A DNA stretch of 14,387 bases from Gammaproteobacteria bacterium (GTDB lineage Bacteria > Pseudomonadota > Gammaproteobacteria > Pseudomonadales > Halomonadaceae): positions 1 to 14,387 of the forward strand of contig JAMCZP010000175.1 of NCBI GenBank assembly GCA_023485185.1. Direction: 5' to 3'. The notes under the pieces are model-generated. The model was not told the DNA's origin, ran no database searches, and was given only the letters and a program-made list of their open reading frames with translations. The position numbers were made by a program, and so were the translations under genes. Below are positions 1-7,442 of this stretch, one piece after another. Position 1 is the first letter of the stretch. The number at the start of each line of letters is the position of its first letter.

Positions 1-1536
1 ATACAGCGCCCGCGCAAGCCCTACGCGCTGGCGTTGGCCGCCTGAAAGCGCCCCACTGGTAGATGAAATAACCGTGTCGTAGCCGTTGGGCAGTTCTAGA
101 ATCATTTCATGTACGCCGGCTTTTTTGGCGGCTTCGACGACCATTTGCGGGTTGATATTGCCAAAGCGGGCGATATTTTCACTGATGGTGCCGTCAAACA
201 GCTCGATATCTTGCGGCAAATATCCGATGTAGGGGCCAATTTCATCGCGGTTGTATTGGGTAATCACACCGCCATCCAGGCGTACATCACCTACTTGTGA
301 AGGCCATATGCCTAATAGCACGCGTGCCAGGGTAGATTTACCGGCGGCACTGGGGCCAATGATGCCAATGTGCTCGCCTTTGGGGACGCTAAAATTGATC
401 CCGCGAATGGTTGCCATGCGTGATCCCGGCGGTGCAGCGGCTACCCCTTCAAGCGCTACCTCACCACGAGGCGCTGGCAAACTCATTTTGCGCTGTTCGG
501 CTGGAATCTGTTCCAGTAAGTCATTTAAGCGCCCATAGGCCCCACGAGCACTGACAAACCCTTTCCAGCCGCCAATCAATTGATCAATGGGCGCTAACGC
601 GCGGCCCATCAAGATAGAGCCCGCAATCATCATGCCTGGGGTCATCTCGCCACGCAGTACCAGTAGTGCACCCAACCCTAGGATTAAGGACTGTGCTAAT
701 AAGCGAAGTACTTTAGATGTATTGGTAAGCGCACCGGCTCTGTCGCTGGCCTGTGACTGTTTCGAAAGAAACTCATGATGACGCTGAGACCAACGCCCCA
801 TAATGCCAGGCAGCATACCCATGGCATGCAGTACTTCTGCATTACGTAAATTAGAGTTGGCGAGGTTTTGCGCTTGAATGTGCTCGCTATTAGCTTCCGC
901 CAATAAACCTTTGGTCGACTTTTCGTTGGCGATGGCTAGCGCAATCAAGATAAGGCCTGCACCGATCGCAAAAACACCCAGCCAAGGGTGGAATAAAAAC
1001 ATGACGCCAATATAGATAGGCACCCAAGGCGCATCGAAGAAGGCAAACAGACTGTTGCCCGTTAAGAATTGCCGCAAACTGGTTAAGTCGCTCAACGGTT
1101 GCGCGCTGGAGCCGCTCTGAGACACTAGGCTGCGACGAAACATGGCGCCGTATAAACGCTCATTAATAGTCGTATCTAATCGATTGCCCACGCGCACTAA
1201 TATGCGTGAGCGCACTAGCTCTAGCCCACCCATGACCATAAACAGAAATACGACGACAAGGGTCAACATTAATAGAGTGTCTACACTTTGCGTGGTTATG
1301 ACGCGGTCGTAGACTTGGAGCATGTACATCGGTGGTACGAGCATCAGTAAATTGACGAACATACTGAAAAAGCCCACTGACATAAAAGAACCTTTGCAGG
1401 CTTTTAATGCCCGCTGAAGATCCGTTGCTTCCTGTTGCTTTGCCATGAAGGGGTCACCGTTGAATCGAAGAGGCGTCAAGTGCAGAAATAATCGCCGCAG
1501 CATAACAGAAGTCCACCGGCCAGGGGTAGGTTGCAT
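1..1536 (-). CDS. Type I secretion system permease/ATPase, PrtD/AprD/HasD type (3' end outside window)
   Basis: Inner-membrane ABC exporter of a type I secretion system, which drives RTX-type proteins from the cytoplasm to the outside together with an HlyD-like adaptor and a TolC-like pore. The 512 codons present give an N-terminal membrane domain (hydrophobic stretches near residues 50-72 and 84-106, further ones around 165-205 and 280-310) with the PrtD-type segment RQFLTGNSLFAFFDAPWVPI, then an ABC domain with Walker A GPSAAGKST (394-402), a Q-loop in YLPQD and signature LSGGQ (497-501). The Walker B and switch regions lie beyond position 1. The start at 1536 is preceded by AAGGAAGG. An alternative start at 1446 (MAKQQEATDLQ) matches the usual N-terminus of the family better but has no good ribosome binding site. 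It is divergent from the rfaH-like gene, and the adaptor gene would be expected left of the window. The RTX protein at 3696 is a plausible substrate. Assignment to the family is firm; the substrate is inferred. Confidence 0.95.
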   Translation of the reverse strand, partial: MQPTPGRWTSVMLRRLFLHLTPLRFNGDPFMAKQQEATDLQRALKACKGSFMSVGFFSMFVNLLMLVPPMYMLQVYDRVITTQSVDTLLMLTLVVVFLFMVMGGLELVRSRILVRVGNRLDTTINERLYGAMFRRSLVSQSGSSAQPLSDLTSLRQFLTGNSLFAFFDAPWVPIYIGVMFLFHPWLGVFAIGAGLILIALAIANEKSTKGLLAEANSEHIQAQNLANSNLRNAEVLHAMGMLPGIMGRWSQRHHEFLSKQSQASDRAGALTNTSKVLRLLAQSLILGLGALLVLRGEMTPGMMIAGSILMGRALAPIDQLIGGWKGFVSARGAYGRLNDLLEQIPAEQRKMSLPAPRGEVALEGVAAAPPGSRMATIRGINFSVPKGEHIGIIGPSAAGKSTLARVLLGIWPSQVGDVRLDGGVITQYNRDEIGPYIGYLPQDIELFDGTISENIARFGNINPQMVVEAAKKAGVHEMILELPNGYDTVISSTSGALSGGQRQRVGLARALY

Positions 1537-1650
1537 TGCAGCACCTTCCTTAGTTTTACTTACCCTGGAGATATACCCAGCCACTTGAAAGATTTATGCT
1601 CAATTGATTACTAGACAAAGGAATCGCCCACAGGGAGTGTCACGCTTAAG
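1537..1650. promoter_or_regulatory. Divergent intergenic region between the T1SS transporter and the rfaH-like gene
   Basis: These 114 AT-rich bases separate two divergent genes, so promoters for both should lie here. The leftward gene has a clear AAGGAAGG ribosome binding site. For the rightward gene a TTGAAA at 1585-1590 could be a -35 box, but no convincing -10 follows at the right spacing. GGGAG at 1633-1637 sits rather far (13 bases) from the ATG at 1651. No transcription start is claimed. Confidence 0.4.
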
Positions 1651-2175
1651 ATGCAAGAAAACGCAAAATGGTATGCTATCCAATGCAAGGGTGGAGAGTC
1701 TTTTCGTGCTGCTGAAAATCTTAAAAATCAAGGCTTTGAGATATTTCACCCTATTATTAAGCTGCGCAAGAAGCGGCAAGGTCGCCTTCAATGGTCAAAT
1801 GAGCCCCTCTTCCCTTTCTATCTCTTTATACGCCTTGACCAGACCAGTAGCGACTGGCGACCAATACGCTCCACCCGTGGGGTTGCCAAGTTAGTAAGCT
1901 TTGGAAAAAACCCTGCCCAAGTGCCCGATGATTTGATTGCGGCAATTCTCAGCACCCAGTCAAAAGATTCAGACATGCCACCCAACGACCTACTTAAATC
2001 AGGTGAAACGGTCAGCATTGAAGCAGGCCCCTTTCAGGGACAAGAAGCTATTTTCAATCACCAACTGCTCAAGCAAAAAAATGGCGAAAAACGGGCCATG
2101 ATTCTAATCGAAATACTGAACCGCACACATCAAATTGAAATACCAGTGGCGCATATTGCACCTAAAACTTGTTAA
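1651..2175 (+). CDS. rfaH: RfaH-like transcription antitermination protein (NusG paralogue)
   Basis: NusG-family elongation factor of the specialised RfaH type. Members bind RNA polymerase paused at an ops DNA element and suppress termination through long surface-polysaccharide or secretion operons. The 174-aa product (E. coli RfaH is about 162) starts with the NGN domain (WYAIQCKGGESFRAAENL at residues 7-24, then FYLFIRLD and RSTRGVAKLVSFG). A variable linker with PDDLI follows, then a C-terminal KOW domain with GETVSIEAGPFQGQEAIF from residue 118 to about 135. Housekeeping NusG is normally in a secE-nusG-rplK context, which is absent here, so this is a paralogue. A perfect ops sequence lies about 7.7 kb downstream at 9890-9901, pointing to a local target. 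Whether it is a cis-dedicated RfaH or the genome's only copy cannot be told from the window. Confidence 0.88.
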   Translation: MQENAKWYAIQCKGGESFRAAENLKNQGFEIFHPIIKLRKKRQGRLQWSNEPLFPFYLFIRLDQTSSDWRPIRSTRGVAKLVSFGKNPAQVPDDLIAAILSTQSKDSDMPPNDLLKSGETVSIEAGPFQGQEAIFNHQLLKQKNGEKRAMILIEILNRTHQIEIPVAHIAPKTC

Positions 2176-2187
2176 AAATAACGGGGC

Positions 2188-2229
2188 TTGTAAGCCATTT
2201 CTTACAAGGATGTAAGAAATGGCTTACAA
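2188..2229. repeat. Perfect 19-bp inverted repeat with a 4-base loop, itself built of palindromes
   Basis: TTGTAAGCCATTTCTTACA (2188-2206), loop AGGA, then its exact reverse complement (2211-2229). Each arm also contains its own smaller inverted repeat (TTGTAAG...CTTACAA and TGTAAG...CTTACA), so the DNA or RNA can fold as one long hairpin or two short ones. It starts 12 bases after the rfaH-like stop codon. A TTTTT run lies about ten bases downstream on the + strand and an ATTTTTAA run beside it on the - strand. It may act as a terminator for the rfaH-like gene or as a protein-binding site. Confidence 0.85.
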
Positions 2230-2248
2230 AAAACTGTCTTTTTGTAAC

Positions 2249-2264
2249 CAGCTCCCTTGAGCTG
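2249..2264 (+). other. Small hairpin in the rfaH-2460 intergenic region
   Basis: CAGCTC, loop CCTT, GAGCTG: a 6-bp perfect stem about 20 bases downstream of the large palindrome. No T-run follows directly. The rest of the AT-rich 2176-2459 gap shows no convincing gene; it should hold the promoter of the next gene, which I cannot place with confidence. Confidence 0.4.
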
Positions 2265-2459
2265 CATTAATACCTAGCCATAAGCCTTAAATTTGAGTAA
2301 ATTAATACTAATTAGCTCGCACTCATTGAGACTCTGAACGTACCAATAACGTTTTGCCTATTTGGTATCTTTAATGTCGACCAGATGGTTGTTTTCAGTG
2401 TGTAACTCAAGCGTGAACCTACGCCCTGGATAAAAACGTCTTGCATATTAGGTAATACT

Positions 2460-3362
2460 ATGTCGCACCTGCTTGATCTCAACTCCGCTATTAAGGTCAA
2501 AACCGCCTTAAAAGTGCTGTCTCCAGGCATGTATACCGCCCGCTATATGGGCTGTCAGATGCAAGATCACCAAGCTGGCGTTTCCTCCACAAACGTGAGC
2601 ATTCCTCTCGCCTTTAGCCAAGCCCCAATTCAAATGGAGGGAGAAATTACGTTTGTCAGCCCGGAACACGTTACTGATCGAATACTGAGCACCCCTGGTG
2701 ATTACTTACTAGTTAATGTCAAAGGGGGCGAGGCAATACTCGCAGTAAGCAAATACACACCTAAAGCCCTCATTGAAAAGGTGGATGTACACTGGCGTCT
2801 GGAACCGCTCGACCAGCCCTCCCCTAAAAAACATGCAGCTACTGACATTCAGCCTATGGCTAGCCAAACCACGAACAAAGTAAGTGATGTTCAGCTTACC
2901 CTAAAAGGACATATTGAACGCCAAGGTGATGTTCAGGCTGATACTGGCGAGTGGCTTGGTTCCCCTGAAGGGCAAGCCCGCTTAGAGGGGTTTCAAATAG
3001 CTTGGAAACATCAGCCTGCCACAGTCACCGTAATGGCGGTCTGTAAAGCTGGACAAGAATCTCTGCAAATTAAGAACGATCAATTTTTGGGAACGCGTCA
3101 AAAAGCGACGCCCATTACTGAGTTGGCAGTTTTCTTAGACGGTACGGATGCTCATCAATACCATGTTCATGGAGAAGCTGCTTTCTCAGATGGTTCACGC
3201 CATTGGTTGGGTGAAACCAAAGCAGTGGCAGGCAGCAATGGTAGTTACTTGGTTGCTGTGCGTCTCTTAATAACACCCAACCAATTCGAGACAGTGCCCA
3301 CTCAAATAGAGGCGCGCTCACGTTGGCTGGATCCAAAAACGACCACTATACGCCAGCGTTAA
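2460..3362 (+). CDS. Protein of unknown function, possible ChW-like repeat region at C-terminus
   Basis: A 300-aa protein not recognised with confidence. There is no signal peptide and no membrane segment, so it is probably cytoplasmic or exported by a non-Sec route. Residues 1-125 form one unit (MSHLLDLNSAIKVKTALKVL start). A polar linker of roughly residues 118-143 (DQPSPKKHAAT...SQTTNK) leads to a C-terminal part. There, GHIERQGDVQADTGEWLG followed by RLEGFQIAW resembles the 'GHV..G....W.G..G...RLE...I' pattern of ChW (clostridial hydrophobic tryptophan) repeats, and a second, weaker unit (YHVHGEAAFSDGSRHWLG) follows. Such modules occur in surface or glycan-associated proteins. AGGTAA about 6 bases upstream supports the start. 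It lies between the antiterminator and the RTX gene on the same strand, but a 333-base gap with a MITE separates it from the latter. A link to secretion or glycan display is inference only. Confidence 0.75.
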   Translation: MSHLLDLNSAIKVKTALKVLSPGMYTARYMGCQMQDHQAGVSSTNVSIPLAFSQAPIQMEGEITFVSPEHVTDRILSTPGDYLLVNVKGGEAILAVSKYTPKALIEKVDVHWRLEPLDQPSPKKHAATDIQPMASQTTNKVSDVQLTLKGHIERQGDVQADTGEWLGSPEGQARLEGFQIAWKHQPATVTVMAVCKAGQESLQIKNDQFLGTRQKATPITELAVFLDGTDAHQYHVHGEAAFSDGSRHWLGETKAVAGSNGSYLVAVRLLITPNQFETVPTQIEARSRWLDPKTTTIRQR

Positions 3363-3371
3363 CGTTTATTA

Positions 3372-3512
3372 GGAAACCTCTGATTAACGTAATGAGCGAA
3401 GTCTAGACAAGGTAAAAATCAACGAAAAAGCGGAGTTTACGACCTGTAAATGAGCATTTTGAGGCGATTTTTAACGCAGTATAGGCAAGCGCAATAGTTA
3501 ATCAGAGGTTCC
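3372..3512. mobile_element. MITE-like element, 141 bp, with terminal inverted repeats and TTA flanks
   Basis: The left end GGAAACCTCTGATTAAC (3372-3388) and the right end GTTAATCAGAGGTTCC (3497-3512) are inverted repeats that differ by one extra A on the left. TTA occurs directly outside both ends (3369-3371 and 3513-3515), as a 3-bp target duplication would. The inside has no ORF but contains further partial inverted repeats (GGTAAAAATCAACG against CGATTTTTAACG; GTTTAC...GTAAAT). A 3-bp T-A type duplication and GGAACCTCTG ends would suit mobilisation by an IS5-group transposase, but no transposase is in the window. Confidence 0.75.
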
Positions 3513-3515
3513 TTA

Positions 3516-3695
3516 GCAAAGTAATACTAATTTGCTAATGCCATATAAACATTTTGTAAGGCAACGTTAATAACAGTTACATCGACGTATGCCTAACCAT
3601 ATTGTTAAAGCTGCTGCAGGCAACTTGGGCAATCTATCGGAATAGCTTCGATAGCGTTTCACCTTCACTGTTATACAAATTAAGGGTTCTAAATC
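3516..3695 (+). promoter_or_regulatory. Leader of the RTX gene with a CTATCG...CGATAG inverted repeat
   Basis: About 180 AT-rich bases between the MITE and the RTX start. TATAAA at 3544-3549 could be a -10 box but lacks a good -35. CTATCG (3634-3639) and CGATAG (3649-3654) form an inverted repeat with a 9-base spacer, a possible operator or RNA hairpin. AAGGG about 9 bases before the ATG at 3696 serves as ribosome binding site. Confidence 0.4.
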
Positions 3696-4775
3696 ATGGC
3701 ACAGTATGATTCTACGGCAAATGAGGTTTCCGACTCTATCGGCGCCTCCCGCCCAACAAGCCAAACGCTACAAACAGCAGTTAATAATCTGCTGAGCAGC
3801 ATCGGCGAAAGTATCACTGTTGAAAATAACTTAACGTCGGTAACCGCCGTACAGAACAGTAGTGCGGACGTTCTCTTCATGAATCTAGGCGACGGCGAGC
3901 GCGGCAGTGCCGATGCGCCGATCGAATTTAGCGATGCTGGTCGCGACAATGGTCGTGCCTACATATTTGATGGTGAAGAAGGCATTTACGCGCAGTTCAA
4001 CACCGTTGAACGCGTGATTGTTGGCTCTAACGGCAGTGATCAATTCACCGTTCTTGGTGATAGCAACACAACTGTTGATGGCGGCGCTGGTAACGATACC
4101 ATTACTACCGGTGCAGGCGATGACTCAATTACTGGTGGTGCTGGCGACGACTCCATCTCTGCGGGCGCAGGCAACGATTCTATCTACGGCGGCTCAGGTG
4201 ATGACGTAGCGGTCTTTGAAGGCAATGCTGATCAATACACCATTGAACAAGACGGCGCTATTACTTACGTTATCAATAATGAGACTGGCGATGTTAACAA
4301 AGTTGTTAACATTGAGACTCTCTCCTTCTCTGATGGCGAGCAAGCAGTTGAAGTCAGTAGCGACGTTCAGGCATTGGTAACACTGTACAAGCAGCTGTTC
4401 AGCGACACCGATGCACGTAGCCAGAACGGCGATGGGCAAGCTGACCTGGAAGGCCTACAGTACTGGGCTAACCGTGCTGAAGAAGGCGCCTCACTGGGTC
4501 AAATTGCACTTAGCATGTTGAACTCTGAAGAAGCCGGCAACAAACTTGATGGCCTAGACCTCAATAGCAGCGAAGGTGTAATTGCGGCTGTTGAGCTGCT
4601 TTACACTGACGTGCTGGGTCGCGACACCGCTAATATTAGCGATGAAGAAATGGCCTACTGGTCAAGCCAAGCTGAAGCCGGTGTATCTCTGGAGCAAATT
4701 GCAGACGAGTTCCTGGCCTCAAGCGAGCTGCAAGACCAAAACGTTGCTGCTAACGAATGGGATTTCCTGATCTAA
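3696..4775 (+). CDS. RTX calcium-binding protein with DUF4214-like repeats, likely T1SS substrate
   Basis: Probable secreted or surface-associated protein of 359 aa, very acidic and without cysteine. The N-terminal 125 residues carry no recognisable enzyme domain. Five tandem RTX nonapeptides follow from about residue 128 to 170 (GGAGNDTIT, TGAGDDSIT, GGAGDDSIS, AGAGNDSIY, GGSGDDVAV), which form a calcium-binding beta roll in this family. From about 226 to 345 there are two DUF4214-type units (LVTLYKQLF...YWANRAEEG and VELLYTDVLGR...YWSSQAEAG). There is no Sec signal peptide. The C-terminus ends in DFLI, an acidic residue followed by hydrophobic ones, as in protease-type type I secretion signals (PrtB/PrtG group). 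That agrees with the PrtD-like transporter at 1-1536. No catalytic site is visible, so adhesin, S-layer-like or matrix roles fit better than an enzyme. Confidence 0.88.
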   Translation: MAQYDSTANEVSDSIGASRPTSQTLQTAVNNLLSSIGESITVENNLTSVTAVQNSSADVLFMNLGDGERGSADAPIEFSDAGRDNGRAYIFDGEEGIYAQFNTVERVIVGSNGSDQFTVLGDSNTTVDGGAGNDTITTGAGDDSITGGAGDDSISAGAGNDSIYGGSGDDVAVFEGNADQYTIEQDGAITYVINNETGDVNKVVNIETLSFSDGEQAVEVSSDVQALVTLYKQLFSDTDARSQNGDGQADLEGLQYWANRAEEGASLGQIALSMLNSEEAGNKLDGLDLNSSEGVIAAVELLYTDVLGRDTANISDEEMAYWSSQAEAGVSLEQIADEFLASSELQDQNVAANEWDFLI

Positions 4776-4844
4776 CCAACAGCAAGTGTTGAAGGTTATG
4801 GTCAGAATGGCTTACTGAGCAATAGCTTAAGCCAGAAAACCCAC

Positions 4845-4868
4845 CAGTGGGGGCTACCGCCCCCACTG
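4845..4868 (+). terminator. Strong hairpin terminator after the RTX gene
   Basis: CAGTGGGGGC, loop TACC, GCCCCCACTG: a perfect 10-bp, GC-rich stem 69 bases past the RTX stop codon, followed by a weak pyrimidine stretch (TTCTTC, then CCTTTTCAGCTTTTC). The loop and right arm read GGCGGTAGC on the minus strand, which mimics part of the ops element but is explained by the hairpin. Confidence 0.75.
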
Positions 4869-4901
4869 TTCTTCACACTCACAAACCTTTTCAGCTTTTC
4901 C

Positions 4902-4939
4902 TCCCATACATACCGCCGCTACGCTACGTGTGTATGGGA
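4902..4939 (+). other. Second inverted repeat upstream of the large GT2 gene
   Basis: TCCCATACA (4902-4910) and TGTATGGGA (4931-4939) form a perfect 9-bp stem that extends by three more pairs, one of them G-T. The loop contains CTACGCTACG. It is followed by AAGGTAAGC rather than a T-run, so it could be a leader structure or operator of the next gene as well as a second terminator. Confidence 0.5.
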
Positions 4940-4995
4940 AGGTAAGCTCACGATGACAACCCCGCTAACTGCTGAGTGAACCGTGTCTACTATCA

Positions 4996-7389
4996 ATGCC
5001 CACTATGTTTAGTCATTTTCATCAGTACATTGAAGCATGTCTTCAACAGGGCGATGTGCAAGCAGCTAAAACATCCTTGTTTGGCGCTCTCGCTCAGCCG
5101 GAGCTTAAGCAAGATGCCCAGTTATGGCTAGGCGTAGTGGGGCTAACTGCCCAACAACCCTGGCTTGCCCGGGCGGCTCTTGCCAGTTTAGCCGTTGCAA
5201 GCAAAGACCCAGCTACGTTTGCACTGTTAAGCCAAATAATGCCTACTCCAGATGGACAATTAGCAGCACATGAAGAAGCCTATTATTTGGCTCCTCATGA
5301 GCTACCTCAACTATCTCGATTAGCTAGCACTCTTTTAAAGCAACAGCAAGTTGAGCCTTTACAGAAGCTACTGGCGCGTCACGCGCATGATCTACGCCAT
5401 CCCAAAACAGTGACAAGTCTTGCCCCCGCATTAATCAAGGCATTTGGATCAATAGTTGGCAACCTTTGGTGGCACAACAACCAACTATGCGGCTGGTGCT
5501 TAACTGAACAGACCCATCAAGCACCCAAACTGCACTTAAACGTGGGAACTACCCAGCGCTCGATAATCTTAAAGCGCTACCAGGTTCTCGAAGGGGCAGC
5601 GGATACAACAATGCATGCATGGTGGTTCACGTTAGCTCTAGACAATGTTGGCGACAGCCCAGTAAACGCCCAGGTTGCCCACGCAGGAAAGCTAGTCTCA
5701 TTATTGGGCAGCCCGGCTCAACGCACCGTTAGCACGACATCCCCGTTAGACAAAAAAACACACAAGCAATCAACCACATTAGCCGCCCCCATAACTGTTC
5801 TGGTGCCGGTATACGAAGGCTATCAAGAAACCTTAGCGTGTTTGCACAGCGTTGTGGAAAGCCGTGCCCAAAACCAAGCGCCGTTTGAGCTAATGATTAT
5901 CAACGATGCCAGCCCCAATCAGGCCCTGGTGGAAGCGCTTGAAACTTTCGCCCAACAACACGCGGCCACCCTGCTGCACCAGCCAACCAATCAAGGCTTT
6001 ATCAACACCGTAAACCGAGGGCTAACCCACAGCGTTGGCCAAGACGTTATCCTATTGAATGCCGATACGCTGGTGCACGGCGATTGGGTTGATCGGCTGC
6101 AAGCGAGCGCTTACCAACACGCCAACACCGCTTCGGTCACGCCATTGACCAATAATGGCGAGTTAATGAGCCTGCTAGGCCCCTGCAACCCAACCGAGGC
6201 ACTAACGCTTGACCAATTAAGCGCGCTAGATAACGCCGCGGCCAGTGCAAATAACGACCTTGATAAAGCCTCTGTAGCCATTAATACCGGCTGTGGCTTT
6301 TGCCTTTACCTGCGCCACGATGCATTAGCTGAACTGGGCGGTTTAGACCCCATGCTTACCCGTGGATACGGCGAAGAGTCTGACTGGTGCTACCGTGCAG
6401 AAGCCAATCACTGGCAACACCGAGGTGCTCTTAATGTTGTTGTTGCCCACCAGGGCGGAGTCTCCTTTGGTAGCGAAAAACGCCTGCGGGTGAAACAAAA
6501 TTTAGCGATCATTGAAAAACGTTACCCGCATAGCAGCCGAGCATTTGATGCCTGCTTGCAACAAGACCCCATGCGCGAAGGTCGCGAGCGCGTGCTGCGT
6601 CACTGGCTTTACCACCAATCATTAGCCACCCTATGGCCTAATACACCGCCGCAAACTATTAGCGTATGGCCTAGCCAAGCGCATGCCCTACGTGCAGCGC
6701 AACAACAAGGGTGTGCTATGGCACTGGTGGGTCAAACATTAACCCTACGCGGCGAATGTCCTCATCCTTGGCAGCTCAACTACCGGTTACCCAGTGAACG
6801 ACAGCAGTGCCGAAAAGATATCAGCGCCTTAGGTCTTACAGCGCTGACGGCCACCACCCCTGCCATTGCGTACGCGCTAATGGCGCTGATCCCTGGCACT
6901 CCAACTAAGTTAGTCAATGAAAGTGAAGGCACGCCAACACCGTTGACCATACCAGCGCCCAGTATCAATACCAGTGGTGGTCTACTTATGGTGCTTGGCG
7001 AATCCAGCAGCCTAGAACACCCGGGGTTTATACAATGGGTAAGCCAATTGACACGCCAACATTCGGCACTCTACCTACTGCATACCAATGCGCTTAGGGC
7101 CAATCACCCTCTTGCCAGCAGCGGCCAACTCTATGAATTTTCGCTTCCCAAATTGCAGCGCCGCCAGCGCATCACACTACTGGCGCAACACTTACCGCTT
7201 AGTGGCCTGCTCTTAATGGACGACGCCCCCGCCACCCAAGCCGACGCCCGCTGGCTACACCAGTTGCGACCGCTTCCCGTATGGAAAGCGCCCAACGTCG
7301 TGGTGGCACCCTACGACTTACCGGTACAGACGCTAAGTAGTTACCCAACGCCCGTTACACCAACAGAGTCTCAAGGAGCGTGCGTATGA
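4996..7389 (+). CDS. Large GT2-family glycosyltransferase, multidomain (797 aa)
   Basis: Inverting GT-A fold (GT2) glycosyltransferase, probably acting in the cytoplasm on a surface-glycan precursor; donor and acceptor are unknown. Residues 1-140 are helical and repeat-like. Residues about 150-250 look like the GW beta domain also found in the next gene (G166-W167 core, ending LLGSP). The catalytic domain runs from I266 to about 540: ITVLVPVYEG, IINDASP (D304), a DXD-like LNADT (N355-T358) and the acceptor-side GYGEESD (E460, E461, D463). The C-terminal third (from about 600) includes an alpha/beta region beginning GGLLMVLGE near 661 that I cannot assign. No membrane segment is evident. No good ribosome binding site precedes the ATG at 4996; an in-frame ATG at 5005 is equally possible. 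The stop codon overlaps a small ORF that leads into the next gene. Confidence 0.88.
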   Translation: MPTMFSHFHQYIEACLQQGDVQAAKTSLFGALAQPELKQDAQLWLGVVGLTAQQPWLARAALASLAVASKDPATFALLSQIMPTPDGQLAAHEEAYYLAPHELPQLSRLASTLLKQQQVEPLQKLLARHAHDLRHPKTVTSLAPALIKAFGSIVGNLWWHNNQLCGWCLTEQTHQAPKLHLNVGTTQRSIILKRYQVLEGAADTTMHAWWFTLALDNVGDSPVNAQVAHAGKLVSLLGSPAQRTVSTTSPLDKKTHKQSTTLAAPITVLVPVYEGYQETLACLHSVVESRAQNQAPFELMIINDASPNQALVEALETFAQQHAATLLHQPTNQGFINTVNRGLTHSVGQDVILLNADTLVHGDWVDRLQASAYQHANTASVTPLTNNGELMSLLGPCNPTEALTLDQLSALDNAAASANNDLDKASVAINTGCGFCLYLRHDALAELGGLDPMLTRGYGEESDWCYRAEANHWQHRGALNVVVAHQGGVSFGSEKRLRVKQNLAIIEKRYPHSSRAFDACLQQDPMREGRERVLRHWLYHQSLATLWPNTPPQTISVWPSQAHALRAAQQQGCAMALVGQTLTLRGECPHPWQLNYRLPSERQQCRKDISALGLTALTATTPAIAYALMALIPGTPTKLVNESEGTPTPLTIPAPSINTSGGLLMVLGESSSLEHPGFIQWVSQLTRQHSALYLLHTNALRANHPLASSGQLYEFSLPKLQRRQRITLLAQHLPLSGLLLMDDAPATQADARWLHQLRPLPVWKAPNVVVAPYDLPVQTLSSYPTPVTPTESQGACV

Positions 7390-7442
7390 ATACATTGACC
7401 ACCCCTGCATCCGCAGGCCTTGGGATGAGTGCTCAGAAATGA
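7386..7442 (+). CDS. 18-codon ORF overlapping the genes on both sides (possible coupling or leader peptide)
   Basis: ATG at 7386 overlaps the preceding TGA (ATGA), and its own TGA (7440-7442) overlaps the ATG (7439) of the next gene in the same way. AAGGAG at 7373-7378, seven bases before its ATG, is the best ribosome binding site in the area; the 7439 start has none of its own. The predicted peptide MNTLTTPASAGLGMSAQK begins like the unrelated-locus protein at 12471 (MNTATATPS). Either ribosomes terminate here and restart at 7439, or this is the original N-terminus of the 7439 gene put out of frame. Expression is not shown. Confidence 0.45.
   Translation: MNTLTTPASAGLGMSAQK

Noticed and set aside
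2312..2530. 72-codon minus-strand open frame upstream of the 2460 gene
   Set aside because: No family similarity, and it overlaps the start of a better-supported gene.
4851..4864. GGCGGTAGC on the minus strand, resembling an ops element
   Set aside because: It is the loop and stem of the perfect GC-rich terminator hairpin at 4845-4868, lacks the GTG end of ops, and does not head any leftward gene.
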